NCBI GenBank assembly: GCA_017551865.1
Contig: JAFZKB010000017.1
Span: forward strand, 1-64,000
Direction: 5' to 3'
Length of the DNA: 64,000 nt
Origin: Clostridiales bacterium
GTDB taxonomy: Bacteria > Bacillota > Clostridia > Saccharofermentanales > Saccharofermentanaceae
The stretch's first letter is position 1. Every line of letters starts with the position of its first letter. The notes beneath the pieces were generated by a model. The model ran no database searches, was not told where the DNA came from, and saw only the letters and a list, made by a program, of their open reading frames with translations. The position numbers were made by a program, and so were the translations under genes. Below, piece by piece: positions 52,590-60,681 of this stretch.

Positions 52590-55082
52590 TTATTCTACGT
52601 TCTTCAGCGCATCGGCCAGCGGGATCTTTTTGATGCGCATCATATCGAAGATTGCGACGACTGCATAGGATACGATGAGGATCAGGATCATCTTTGCGAT
52701 GCCCATCGGGCTGATGTACACGTCGAACCAGCCGTTCAAAGATCTCATGTAGATCCGGAAGACTTCGGCCAGGCCCAGGATCGCCAGCGCCGCGGTCAGA
52801 ACCGCACTCACGACGACCACAATGGAAGTCAGAAGGATATAAAGGCTGTTGATCTCGCCGTTTTCATAGCCAAGGACCTTGACCATCGAGATGGAGGTAC
52901 TGTTCTTTTCGATGATGATCTTCGTAAGAAGGTACATCATGAGGATCGCCATGATCAGGCATACCCATGCGACCATATCCATCATGCCGCCCATCGAGTG
53001 GTCGAGCTGTGTCGCGATGGCCATGACATCTTCAAGCGTTACGACAGTGTAGATGTTCTCGTAATCGATGTCCGAGATCGTGTTCTGCGAAAGGAATCCG
53101 TTGAAAGCATCCTTTTCCAGTCCGAAGATACTGTTAAAGCTGCTCTGCGGGAGGAATATGCAGAGCGCGCCGTCATAGTCGTAAATGCCCTTGATCACGA
53201 AGTCGTAGGACTTGTCACTGTACTTTTCCTTCAGCGTGATCGTGTCGCCCTTTTTCAGCATGAACTTCTTCTGGTACGGAGAGGAGATAAAGATCTCATT
53301 TCCGGAGAGAGTCTCATCGATCTTGATGTAGCGGCTCCCGTTTTGATAGCCGTACACACTGATATCTTCGCCCTTATGAGTACCATCGATGGTCACAAGC
53401 GATTCTACGGAATACTTCTCCGCGGTTTCTTCCGAAGTCGTGATGACCTTTCCTTCTTCGTCCTTATAGCCCTTCAGAACATACTGATAGTTCGAGAGCA
53501 TGTTCTCATCTATATTCTCTTTATAGTGATCGAGCGTCTGCGGAAGTCCGATCGAGAACGCGAGCAGCAGCATGACGAATGCGATACCGACGAACAGTAC
53601 GAGGTAACCGCCCATGTTATCAAAGAGAATACGCAGACGGAATCTCTTAAGGAAGCTCCAGGACGGAAGTCTCATGGCCTTCTTTCTCTTCGAGGAAGAA
53701 ATGTCTCGGCGCAGGAAACGAAGCGGTGAAAGACGCAGTTTTCTGTAGATGACGATGAAGTTGATGATGATCATCAGGATCATAGGCAGGAGCGTCGTCA
53801 CAAGGAAGGCATCCATGTTCCAGCGTGTCTCATAGGTCACGAGGCTGTAGGAATTGTAATAGAGCACAACCGCCGCGTCCTTAAAGATCGTGTAGCCGAG
53901 GATGTTTCCGACAGCCGATGCCAGAAGTGTCACGATGACCGGGACGACCATGTAGTGACGGAGGAGCTCACCTCTGGTGTAACCGGTCGCACGAAGTGTT
54001 CCGATGACCGCCGATTCGCTTACGATGGTGTTGCTGGTCGTGATCGCGAAGATGAAGGCCAGTACCGCGATGAAGACGTAGACCAGAACCGAAATCATGG
54101 CTTTGTCCGAACCCATGTCCTCCGGCGCGAAGTGGATCGCCTGATTCGCGTACTCAGGAACGAAGTCCGTAAGCTCGTTGATACTCTCCGCCTTTTCAGA
54201 GAGAAGCTTCATCGCCTCGGGGTCCTGATTCTGGATCTTCACCGAAAGCGCCTCGGCCGTTTCTTTTTCATCGGTAAAACCGCCTGTCGCCGAAAGCACT
54301 GCGAGTTTTTCGATCAGGGCATCCGCCTTTTCCTTCTGCTCGGAAGTATTGGCCGGCGCTTCGTTGTACATGAACGCATACTGATAAAATGTCGAGGAAG
54401 GAAGCGCTTCCCAGCCCTCCGGAGTCATGACCGCGATGTCGAAGTCGACCGCATTGAACATGAAGTCGGAGTTCTTTTTGTAGAGCGTGGTGTAGTCGGA
54501 AGACGAGATCAATCCGGATACGGTAAACGGATTCTCCCCGATATACAGGGTATCTCCGACCTTGATGCCTTTGGTGTCGGCGTGGTTCTTGTCGATCGCG
54601 ATCTCATTTTCCGCCGCCGGCATTTCGCCCTTCATGAGGCAGGCACGGTTGACGTCGGTCCTGATCTTGAAGATACGGACGGTAACGTCTTTCTCATCGG
54701 ATGCAGCCTTGATGTCCGCCGGAGCGGTCTTGCTTTCGCTTAAGTCCTTATAGAACTGCTCATAGACGGTGATGCCTTCAGCTTCGATCTTCTCAAGGAG
54801 CTCGGCAGTCGGCATATTTTTGAGTTCGAAGTGTCCGTTCTCGATCGTATATTTTTCATAGGATTCATCGATCGCGGCCATCATGCTGTCGTTTCCGACA
54901 TCGATCCCGGACGCCAGAGCGATCATAAATACCATCAGGAGGAAGAGAACGACATACTTCTTCCAGTCTTTTTTCAATTCTCTGAAGAGGCGCTTACGCA
55001 TCGGATTGCCGACTTTCTTATTCGAAGTCGCGGTGCCCGTGGTATAAGCTGCGCTCCTTGCTTTATTGATATTTGTTGCCAT
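52590..55082 (-). CDS. FtsX/MacB-like ABC transporter permease
   Basis: 830 residues. N-terminal membrane helix (about 43-62), a large outer domain (about 70-320), three helices with an FtsX motif (AVIGTLRATGYTRGELL, about 355-372), another helix, a second outer domain (about 520-690) and a final FtsX block (ISMVKVLGYENGEINSLY). Long linked FtsX-type permeases form ABC pairs that export or extract lipids, peptides or antibiotics, or act as mechanotransmitters. GGAG precedes the ATG. It is paired with the ATPase 15 bp upstream. Confidence 0.88.
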   Translation of the reverse strand: MATNINKARSAAYTTGTATSNKKVGNPMRKRLFRELKKDWKKYVVLFLLMVFMIALASGIDVGNDSMMAAIDESYEKYTIENGHFELKNMPTAELLEKIEAEGITVYEQFYKDLSESKTAPADIKAASDEKDVTVRIFKIRTDVNRACLMKGEMPAAENEIAIDKNHADTKGIKVGDTLYIGENPFTVSGLISSSDYTTLYKKNSDFMFNAVDFDIAVMTPEGWEALPSSTFYQYAFMYNEAPANTSEQKEKADALIEKLAVLSATGGFTDEKETAEALSVKIQNQDPEAMKLLSEKAESINELTDFVPEYANQAIHFAPEDMGSDKAMISVLVYVFIAVLAFIFAITTSNTIVSESAVIGTLRATGYTRGELLRHYMVVPVIVTLLASAVGNILGYTIFKDAAVVLYYNSYSLVTYETRWNMDAFLVTTLLPMILMIIINFIVIYRKLRLSPLRFLRRDISSSKRKKAMRLPSWSFLKRFRLRILFDNMGGYLVLFVGIAFVMLLLAFSIGLPQTLDHYKENIDENMLSNYQYVLKGYKDEEGKVITTSEETAEKYSVESLVTIDGTHKGEDISVYGYQNGSRYIKIDETLSGNEIFISSPYQKKFMLKKGDTITLKEKYSDKSYDFVIKGIYDYDGALCIFLPQSSFNSIFGLEKDAFNGFLSQNTISDIDYENIYTVVTLEDVMAIATQLDHSMGGMMDMVAWVCLIMAILMMYLLTKIIIEKNSTSISMVKVLGYENGEINSLYILLTSIVVVVSAVLTAALAILGLAEVFRIYMRSLNGWFDVYISPMGIAKMILILIVSYAVVAIFDMMRIKKIPLADALKNVE

Positions 55083-55097
55083 GATTTTCTCCTCCGC

Positions 55098-55808
55098 TTA
55101 CCAGTCGAGATCTACTGCGGAGACCTTGTTGTCGTTGATGATGTTCTTTCGCACTTTGCCGTCACGGAGCTTGATCGTGTGATCCGCCATCTTGCTGATC
55201 TCCTCGTTGTGCGTGACCATGATGATGGTGTTTCCGTACTTTCTGTTCACGTCTTCGATGAGTTTTAAGATCTCCTTACTGGTGTTGTAGTCAAGCGCGC
55301 CGGTCGGCTCGTCACAAAGAAGAAGGTCCGGGTTCTTGACAATCGCGCGGCCGATCGATGTTCTCTGCTGCTGACCGCCGGAAAGCTGATTCGGAAGCTT
55401 ATAGCGGTGTTCCCAAAGACCGAGGGTATTGAGAAGTTCGTCGATATCTAAAGGCTTGTCGGAAAGATAGGCACCTACTTCGATGTTCTCTTTTACGTTC
55501 AGGTTCGGAATCAGGTTATAAAGCTGGAAGACATAACCCAGGTGCTTTCTTCTATAGCGGGTGAGCATCTTCTCATCCATATCGCGAAGCTTGTCGCCTG
55601 CGATGGAGATATATCCTTCGTCGGCACTGTCGATGCCGCCGATGATATTTAGAAGTGTGGATTTACCGGAACCGGATGGCCCGAGAAGCACACAGAACTC
55701 CCCTTTTCCAACGGTAAAATCCATCCCGCGGAGGACTTCCTGTCTGCTGTCGCCTTCGCCAAATGCTTTACATACATTACATACTGTTAAGAATTCATTT
55801 TCGGACAT
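55098..55808 (-). CDS. MacB-like ABC transporter ATPase
   Basis: 236 residues. Walker A GPSGSGKST (43-51), signature LSGGQQQR (about 143-150), Walker B LLLCDEPTGALD and the H-loop MVTHNEE, all intact. It fits the LolD/MacB type that drives FtsX-like permeases. AGAGG precedes the ATG. First gene of a two-gene operon with a TetR-like operator upstream. Confidence 0.92.
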   Translation of the reverse strand: MSENEFLTVCNVCKAFGEGDSRQEVLRGMDFTVGKGEFCVLLGPSGSGKSTLLNIIGGIDSADEGYISIAGDKLRDMDEKMLTRYRRKHLGYVFQLYNLIPNLNVKENIEVGAYLSDKPLDIDELLNTLGLWEHRYKLPNQLSGGQQQRTSIGRAIVKNPDLLLCDEPTGALDYNTSKEILKLIEDVNRKYGNTIIMVTHNEEISKMADHTIKLRDGKVRKNIINDNKVSAVDLDW

Positions 55809-55891
55809 AACTATTACCTCTGATGTCTTTCCCGGAAGATCAGGCCTGGTTTATTTCCTCTATCCGCCGTCACTTCCGTGTTTTTAAGTGG

Positions 55892-55955
55892 TGAACGGTT
55901 CAACATATGAACAACCGTTCATATGTATTATAGTTCACATGTCTCTACTAAGCAA
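55892..55955 (-). promoter_or_regulatory. ABC operon promoter with TetR-like operator
   Basis: Minus strand: TTGCTT (55955-55950), 17 bp, TATAAT (55932-55927). A 22 bp inverted repeat CATATGAAC-AACC-GTTCATATG (55904-55925) covers the expected start point, and a second palindrome TGAACGGTTCA (55892-55902) follows. The pattern of TGAAC half-sites fits a TetR-family repressor, whose gene is not in the window. Confidence 0.75.
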
Positions 55956-56045
55956 TACTGTCTCATTAGGCATGGCTAACAAGAATTCATATCTGTTCGC
56001 TATCGGTTTTTAGGAATTCTTCCAAGGGTCATATCGCCACCTCCT

Positions 56046-56108
56046 TTTCGGGCAACAAAAAAACGAGTCTTCTGCTGCAGCTTCATGTGCAGTAAAAGTC
56101 TCGCTTTT
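56046..56108 (-). terminator. terminator hairpin after the manganese riboswitch
   Basis: On the minus strand CGAGACTTTTACTGCA pairs with TGCAGCAGAAGACTCG around an 8 nt loop, followed by UUUUUUU. It is the likely expression platform of the aptamer upstream. A strong AAGGAGG and an ATG (a 10-codon frame only) follow. Confidence 0.7.
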
Positions 56109-56265
56109 CGGACATACCCCGGGGAACCGGTTTCCCGACTTGCGGGCGCTCCCGAGCTGACGACATATGTCACATGCTTCCGATGTGGATCAGATTCGAA
56201 CTGGATCCTGGAGGGTCCCGAAGCATGTAAGCTACTCCCTAATACACTTTCAGTGTAGCCTTCGG
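56109..56265 (-). promoter_or_regulatory. probable yybP-ykoY (manganese) riboswitch aptamer
   Basis: On the minus strand TTAGGGAGTAGC, then arms TTACATGCTTC/GAAGCATGTGA, then GTCGTCAGC, GTTCCCCGGGGTATGTCC. The GGGAGTAG box and the CGTCA...CCCCGGGG region are hallmarks of the yybP-ykoY family that binds Mn2+. No Mn exporter gene is found directly downstream: only a 10-codon frame and then the ABC operon. The rest of 55956-56546 shows no gene. Confidence 0.65.
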
Positions 56266-56484
56266 ATCCGGATATGAAAACCGCCGATTCTCCGCAAAAA
56301 GAAAGATCCCACGGAGATCTTCCCGTGAGATCGGAACTAAACTTGAATATCCACCCTTTTCTTTTTTCAGATGCGTGTTATAATCGCGCGACACCATCAA
56401 AGTGAGATTGAGGCACCACCGAGTCAGATACCGCGTCTTATATTTTCTAAAAACAGACCGGATATTAGACTTCACCGCCAGGAT

Positions 56485-56525
56485 ACAAAAAAGCCTGCCG
56501 GATCAACTCCAGCAGGCTTTCGTTT
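56485..56525 (-). terminator. terminator of rpsU
   Basis: AAAGCCTGC (56490-56498) / GCAGGCTTT (56512-56520); U run on the minus strand after the stem (AAAAAA on plus). Confidence 0.85.
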
Positions 56526-56546
56526 TGCTAATTTCAATAAGAGTAA

Positions 56547-56720
56547 TTATCTCTTACGCTTTCTAGCCGCCTCCGACTTCTTCTTACGGCGTACAGAAGG
56601 CTTTTCGTAATGCTCTCTCTTACGTACCTCAGCGAGTACACCAGAACGAGCGCAGGAACGCTTGAAACGACGCAAAGCACTGTCAAGGGACTCATTTTCT
56701 TTAAGTCTGATTTCCGACAC
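56547..56720 (-). CDS. rpsU: 30S ribosomal protein S21
   Basis: 57 residues from a GTG at 56720 with GGAGGG upstream. [19 protein letters not shown], then [21 protein letters not shown] and a terminal basic tail KRKR. A standard Bacillota S21 that helps mRNA binding on the 30S subunit. The GTG start and short size make it easy to miss, and longer frames overlapping it in other frames are spurious. It has its own promoter and terminator. Confidence 0.97.
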   Translation of the reverse strand: MSEIRLKENESLDSALRRFKRSCARSGVLAEVRKREHYEKPSVRRKKKSEAARKRKR

Positions 56721-56785
56721 TTGTTATCCCTCCTTCCGTGCATTAAACTTAGGAAACCCAAATCTATCGGTTTCAAACAGGACAT

Positions 56786-56814
56786 ATATTACTCTAAAAA
56801 TCCGCGTTCGTCAA
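56786..56814 (-). promoter_or_regulatory. rpsU promoter
   Basis: Minus strand: TTGACG (56814-56809), 17 bp, TAATAT (56791-56786), about 60 nt before the GTG. Confidence 0.75.
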
Positions 56815-56886
56815 CGAAAATTGCATATTTGCGCTGTTTTCCGCGCGAAAAGATCCTTTCCATGCCTCTTTTTGCTTTCTCCGGCA

Positions 56887-58008
56887 TCAGAGTGCGGAGA
56901 TCTCTTCGCCTGCTTTGACGAGGTGCTCGCGGATACTGATCTTCTGCGGACACTGCTCCTCACAGGCACCGCACCACATGCAGTTTTCAGGCTTTTCTTC
57001 CTCTTTCAGCATGCTCCACTCCCACTTGGTGTGCCCGACGTTTCCGTACTTTCCGTACTCGTTCCAGATCCGGAAGATCTTCGGGATATCGAGGCCGCCC
57101 GGACACGGCATACAGTATCTGCAGCCGGTGCAGGGATTGAACACACGTGCATCGAGCGCTTCCTTCAGTCTTCCCATCGCGGCAAGTTCTTCTTCAGTCA
57201 TCGGCTCGTAGCGGTTGAAGGTATCGAGGTTATCTTCGAGCTGGTCCTCGGCGGACATGCCGGAGAGGATGACCTTTACATTTTCAAAAGAAGCGACGAA
57301 GCGAAGTGCCCAGGAGGCTTTCGACTTTCCGGGACGAAGTGAGTTCAGTTCAGAAAGCAGATCATCGGGATACATGCAGAGCGATCCGCCGCGGATCGGC
57401 TCCATGACAATCACCGGGATGCCCAGGGATTCAGCAAGCTTTAAGCCCTTTGTCCCCGCCTGATTCTCGATATCCATAAAGTTGAACTGGATCTGGCAGG
57501 CATCCCACGGATACGCCTTGATCCACTTCTCGAACACCGGGTAGTCGTCGTGGAATGAGAACCCCACGTTCCTGATCTTCCCCTGCTTCTTTAAGTCAAA
57601 CATGAAATCGATGACACCGGCCTTCTCCATCTCCTCGAAGCGTTCTTCGTTCATGGCGTGAAGAAGATAAAGATCGAGGTAATCCTGCTTAAGCTTTCCG
57701 AGCTGCTTTTCGAACATCTTCTCGGCGTCTTCTCTTGTCTTGATCTCCCAGACAGGAAGCTTGGTCGTAAGAAAATACGAGTCTCTCGGAAGTTCCGTAA
57801 GAACTTCGCCGACCACATTCTCGGAGTCTCCGCCATGGTACGGATAGGCCGTATCGAAATAGTTGATGCCCATCTTATGTGCACGAAGCAGCATCGCACG
57901 GGCGCGGGCCTTATCGATGGAGCCGTCACCGAGCGTCGGAAAACGCATGCATCCGAAGCCCAGAAGCGATACCGGTTTATCGAAGCCATTCATCGTTCTT
58001 GTAAACAT
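56887..58008 (-). CDS. aldo/keto reductase with C-terminal 4Fe-4S domain
   Basis: 373 residues from the ATG at 58008 (GGAGGAG upstream); a longer frame to 58056 is less likely. The (beta/alpha)8 barrel has the AKR tetrad Asp and Tyr in FDTAYPYHGG, Lys in TTKLPV and His in LLHAMN. The C-terminal 100 residues carry CTGCRYCMPC and CMWCGACEEQCP, enough Cys for two 4Fe-4S clusters, a fusion common in anaerobes. The substrate is unknown; electrons may come from ferredoxin. Confidence 0.9.
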   Translation of the reverse strand: MFTRTMNGFDKPVSLLGFGCMRFPTLGDGSIDKARARAMLLRAHKMGINYFDTAYPYHGGDSENVVGEVLTELPRDSYFLTTKLPVWEIKTREDAEKMFEKQLGKLKQDYLDLYLLHAMNEERFEEMEKAGVIDFMFDLKKQGKIRNVGFSFHDDYPVFEKWIKAYPWDACQIQFNFMDIENQAGTKGLKLAESLGIPVIVMEPIRGGSLCMYPDDLLSELNSLRPGKSKASWALRFVASFENVKVILSGMSAEDQLEDNLDTFNRYEPMTEEELAAMGRLKEALDARVFNPCTGCRYCMPCPGGLDIPKIFRIWNEYGKYGNVGHTKWEWSMLKEEEKPENCMWCGACEEQCPQKISIREHLVKAGEEISAL

Positions 58009-58112
58009 ACCCACTCCTCCTGTTCTACAATAAAATTTCTCTGGTCTTACTTTCATTGTACAGGATAGGCAGGGGAAATAATACTAAAATTTCATCCTTA
58101 AACATCAGTGAT

Positions 58113-58141
58113 TTGCCCGCAGAACGCGTATATGTTACTAT
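58113..58141 (+). promoter_or_regulatory. promoter of the small membrane protein gene
   Basis: TTGCCC (58113-58118), 17 bp, TACTAT (58136-58141). An imperfect inverted repeat GCGTATAT/ATATGCG surrounds the -10. Confidence 0.55.
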
Positions 58142-58176
58142 ATGCGTGACTTTTCGAAAGCCAGTGGGAGGAACCT

Positions 58177-58638
58177 ATGGATATCGACATTTCATCACTT
58201 ACTTTTCGTGATGCTTCGAAAGAAGAGAAGAAGCGGATCTTCCGTGTTCTGAATCTTCGCGGTACCATCTGGCTCGTATGTTCGATCCTCGCGATCATAG
58301 CGATCTTCCTGATCCCTGGACGTCTCAAATGGTTCACGGCGCTCGTACTTGCGCTGGCCGGAATTGTCCTCATCTACAACGTTATCAACGACATGCCCGC
58401 ATGGAACTGTAAGGTCTGCAAGGGCATCGTCTCCAATAAGCGCGAGATCAGCGCCAGCAAAGACACCGGTCTTTACTACGATGCTGTCACCTTCACCTCC
58501 GAAAACGGCGAGACCATGGAAGCCATGCCTGTATTCTCAAACAAGACTCTCCGTCTTTTAGAAGAAGGCAGCCACGCCACCATCGTCTGCTACAATAAAA
58601 GAGAACCGATCATCCTCGCCGACGAACAACTTCAATAA
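58177..58638 (+). CDS. small membrane protein of unknown function
   Basis: 153 residues. Two membrane segments (about 29-47 and 50-70) are followed by a globular part with CKVCKG (about 79-84), a Cys pair, and a beta-rich end (YDAVTFTSENGETMEAMPVF...TIVCYNKREPIIL). I do not recognise it. GGAGG precedes the ATG. It is divergent from the aldo/keto reductase and followed by two repeat elements that also act as its terminators. Confidence 0.65.
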   Translation: MDIDISSLTFRDASKEEKKRIFRVLNLRGTIWLVCSILAIIAIFLIPGRLKWFTALVLALAGIVLIYNVINDMPAWNCKVCKGIVSNKREISASKDTGLYYDAVTFTSENGETMEAMPVFSNKTLRLLEEGSHATIVCYNKREPIILADEQLQ

Positions 58639-58643
58639 TTTAC

Positions 58644-58712
58644 AAAAAAGAGTTTTCTTGTGCTGTCCTCGGCGCATAGCGCCTGCGGAGGCACGTCGAA
58701 ACCTCTTTTTTT
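58644..58712 (-). repeat. structured repeat element C (minus orientation)
   Basis: Outer arms AAAAAAGAG (58644-58652) and CTCTTTTTT (58703-58711). Core on minus: GTGCCTCCGCAGG, CGC-TAT-GCG, CCGAGGACAGCAC. The same core is found in element B. It acts also as a terminator for the gene on the plus strand (run of seven T). Confidence 0.8.
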
Positions 58713-58765
58713 GCTCGTGGTTATCGGATCGCGGCTATATCATTTAATATTTCTCCTAACTACGG

Positions 58766-58841
58766 AATACGAAAAAAACAGCCGCAGCGCGATTCCGCAG
58801 GGCTTTGCCCGAGGACCAGCGCCAGGCTGTTTTTTCGTATT
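58766..58841 (+). repeat. structured repeat element D (plus orientation)
   Basis: Outer arms AATACGAAAAAAACAGCC (58766-58783) and GGCTGTTTTTTCGTATT (58825-58841). Core GCGATTCCGCAGGGC, TTT, GCCCGAGGACCAGCGC, closest to element A. Overlaps the stop of the ABC exporter gene by 2 bp and serves as its terminator on the minus strand. Confidence 0.8.
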
Positions 58842-60681
58842 AAACTTCTATATAGGCTCCAGCCTGCGCCTTCCACATCTGTGCATATTTCCCCTTCTTA
58901 TCAAGGAGTGCTTCATGCGTACCTTCTTCTACGATACGGCCTTCTTCCAGCATGAAGATACGGTCCGCAAGACGAGTGGTCGAAAGTCGGTGCGAAATGA
59001 AGATGACTGTCTTTTCCTTCGTCGCTTCGATCATGGCGTGGTTGAGCTGGTACTCGGCGATCGGGTCTAAGGCCGAGGACGGCTCGTCGAGGATCATGAG
59101 AGAAGCGTTCTGGTAGAACACGCGAGAAATCGCCAGCTTCTGCTGCTCACCTCCGGACAGGTCCACACCCTTTTCGGCAAACTCATGCGTCAAAGGAGTA
59201 TCAAGCTTCATCGGAAGCGCATCCACACGGCGGGAAAGTCCCGCATCTTTCAGCGCCTGATCGATACGTGCATTGTCCGCGTGATCTGTCGTATCGAGGA
59301 TCACGTTTTCTTTTACAGTGCCCGCGAAGATCTCAAAGTCCTGGAAGACTGTGCCGATGGAGTCGCGGTACGCCTCGAGGTCGTAATCTCTGATGTCCAC
59401 GCCGTCGGCGAGGATCTTGCCTTCCGTCGTATCGTAAAGACGCATCAGGAGCTTGACGAGCGTCGTCTTACCGGCGCCGTTGTAACCGACGAGCGCGATC
59501 TTTTCTCCGGGCTTTACCTTCATGGAGATATCGGAAAGGACTGCCGGGAGATCTTTCTTATAGGAGAATCCCACATTCTGAAGGACCAGTTCTTTTGACG
59601 CAGAAGACGGCTTCACATCGCTTTCGGAGACGACCTTCGGCTCGTAGTCGAGGAAATCACGGATCTTCTGGATATACAGGCTCGTCTCGCAGGCCTTCGG
59701 GTAGGTCTCGGTAAAGACGCGGAGGTTTCTCTTCAGATCGCCGAAGCGGTGACAGAGCATGACCACCGACGACAGCGAGATCGCTTTGCTGATGATGTAG
59801 CGGTACATGAGGTATGCGACATAGAGCGTATCACCGATGAAGTCCCCGAAGAGATAATTCTTCAGGAAAGCCACACCGAACTTCTTCTTTGCCATCGATT
59901 TTTCGGCCTCGTAGACTTCCTCGTTCGCCTTGGCGAAGCGCTCCTCGAGCACACCCGTGACCTCCGGATCGAGACGGATCTCCTTGGCGTAATCCTTCAG
60001 GTAGAACACGCGCTTGACATATTCGCGCTTTCTCTCCGGCGGGTAGCGGCGCATGCGCACCTTGTACGAGAGCTTGTTATATACCTGATTGAAGACATAG
60101 CTCAGGATGAAGGAGGCCAGCACGAACAGGATCGAGAACTTGTCCTTGATGAGGAAGTAGCTGCCGGTCAGAATAACGACGGTCAGTCCCGAAAGAACGC
60201 TCTTGATGAATTCCATCGTGCTGTCGATCCGTTTATCGACCTCGGAGATCGCGAGCACCTGGCTGTTATAGAAGTCCGGATCGTCATAGCAGGCAAGGTC
60301 AACGGAACGGGCCTTTTCGTAAAGACGGAGCTTGATCTTTTCTCTGACCTTCGGGCGCTCTTTCTCCTGCATATAGTCACCCGCGAGTACGGTGAAGACC
60401 ATGCCGAGCGTGATAAGAGAAGCGATCAGGATGATCATGAAAGCAACTCTACGGAAGGAGTAATTGAACTCCGCCGCCTCGAGGACGAATCCGATGAGAA
60501 AGACGTGCTCGATGAAGATCGAGACCTCGCCGCGGATCGCATCGAGCGCCGGGAAAAGGACGAACTTCGGAGAAGCCTTGAACATCATGTTCATGAAGAA
60601 GAAATTGTTCTTGATGACCTGCGAGGTCTTCTGCTTGATCTTCTCTTCTTTTTTATCGGTATTACCTTGTTTCGAACTCAC
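58840..60681 (-). CDS. ABC exporter half-transporter, second subunit
   Basis: 613 residues. Six-helix membrane domain (about 30-330) fused to an ATPase domain (about 365-613) with Walker A GYNGAGKTT, signature DLSGGEQQKLAISR, Walker B LMILDEPSSALDP and the H-loop ISHRLS. It forms a heterodimer with the upstream subunit, as the genes overlap by 4 bp (ATGA). The drug, peptide or lipid substrate is unknown. Sites on both subunits keep the catalytic Glu after Walker B. Confidence 0.92.
   Translation of the reverse strand: MSSKQGNTDKKEEKIKQKTSQVIKNNFFFMNMMFKASPKFVLFPALDAIRGEVSIFIEHVFLIGFVLEAAEFNYSFRRVAFMIILIASLITLGMVFTVLAGDYMQEKERPKVREKIKLRLYEKARSVDLACYDDPDFYNSQVLAISEVDKRIDSTMEFIKSVLSGLTVVILTGSYFLIKDKFSILFVLASFILSYVFNQVYNKLSYKVRMRRYPPERKREYVKRVFYLKDYAKEIRLDPEVTGVLEERFAKANEEVYEAEKSMAKKKFGVAFLKNYLFGDFIGDTLYVAYLMYRYIISKAISLSSVVMLCHRFGDLKRNLRVFTETYPKACETSLYIQKIRDFLDYEPKVVSESDVKPSSASKELVLQNVGFSYKKDLPAVLSDISMKVKPGEKIALVGYNGAGKTTLVKLLMRLYDTTEGKILADGVDIRDYDLEAYRDSIGTVFQDFEIFAGTVKENVILDTTDHADNARIDQALKDAGLSRRVDALPMKLDTPLTHEFAEKGVDLSGGEQQKLAISRVFYQNASLMILDEPSSALDPIAEYQLNHAMIEATKEKTVIFISHRLSTTRLADRIFMLEEGRIVEEGTHEALLDKKGKYAQMWKAQAGAYIEV

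Noticed and set aside
56180..56215. T-arm-like GTTCGAATC on the minus strand, possible tRNA
   Set aside because: No acceptor, D or anticodon arms fit. The segment lies in the loop part of the probable riboswitch.
56239..56475. 78-codon minus-strand frame
   Set aside because: Overlaps the riboswitch, has no ribosome site and no family resemblance.
56534..56785. 83-codon frame over rpsU
   Set aside because: Out of frame with rpsU (S21), whose GTG start, Shine-Dalgarno and sequence are unmistakable.
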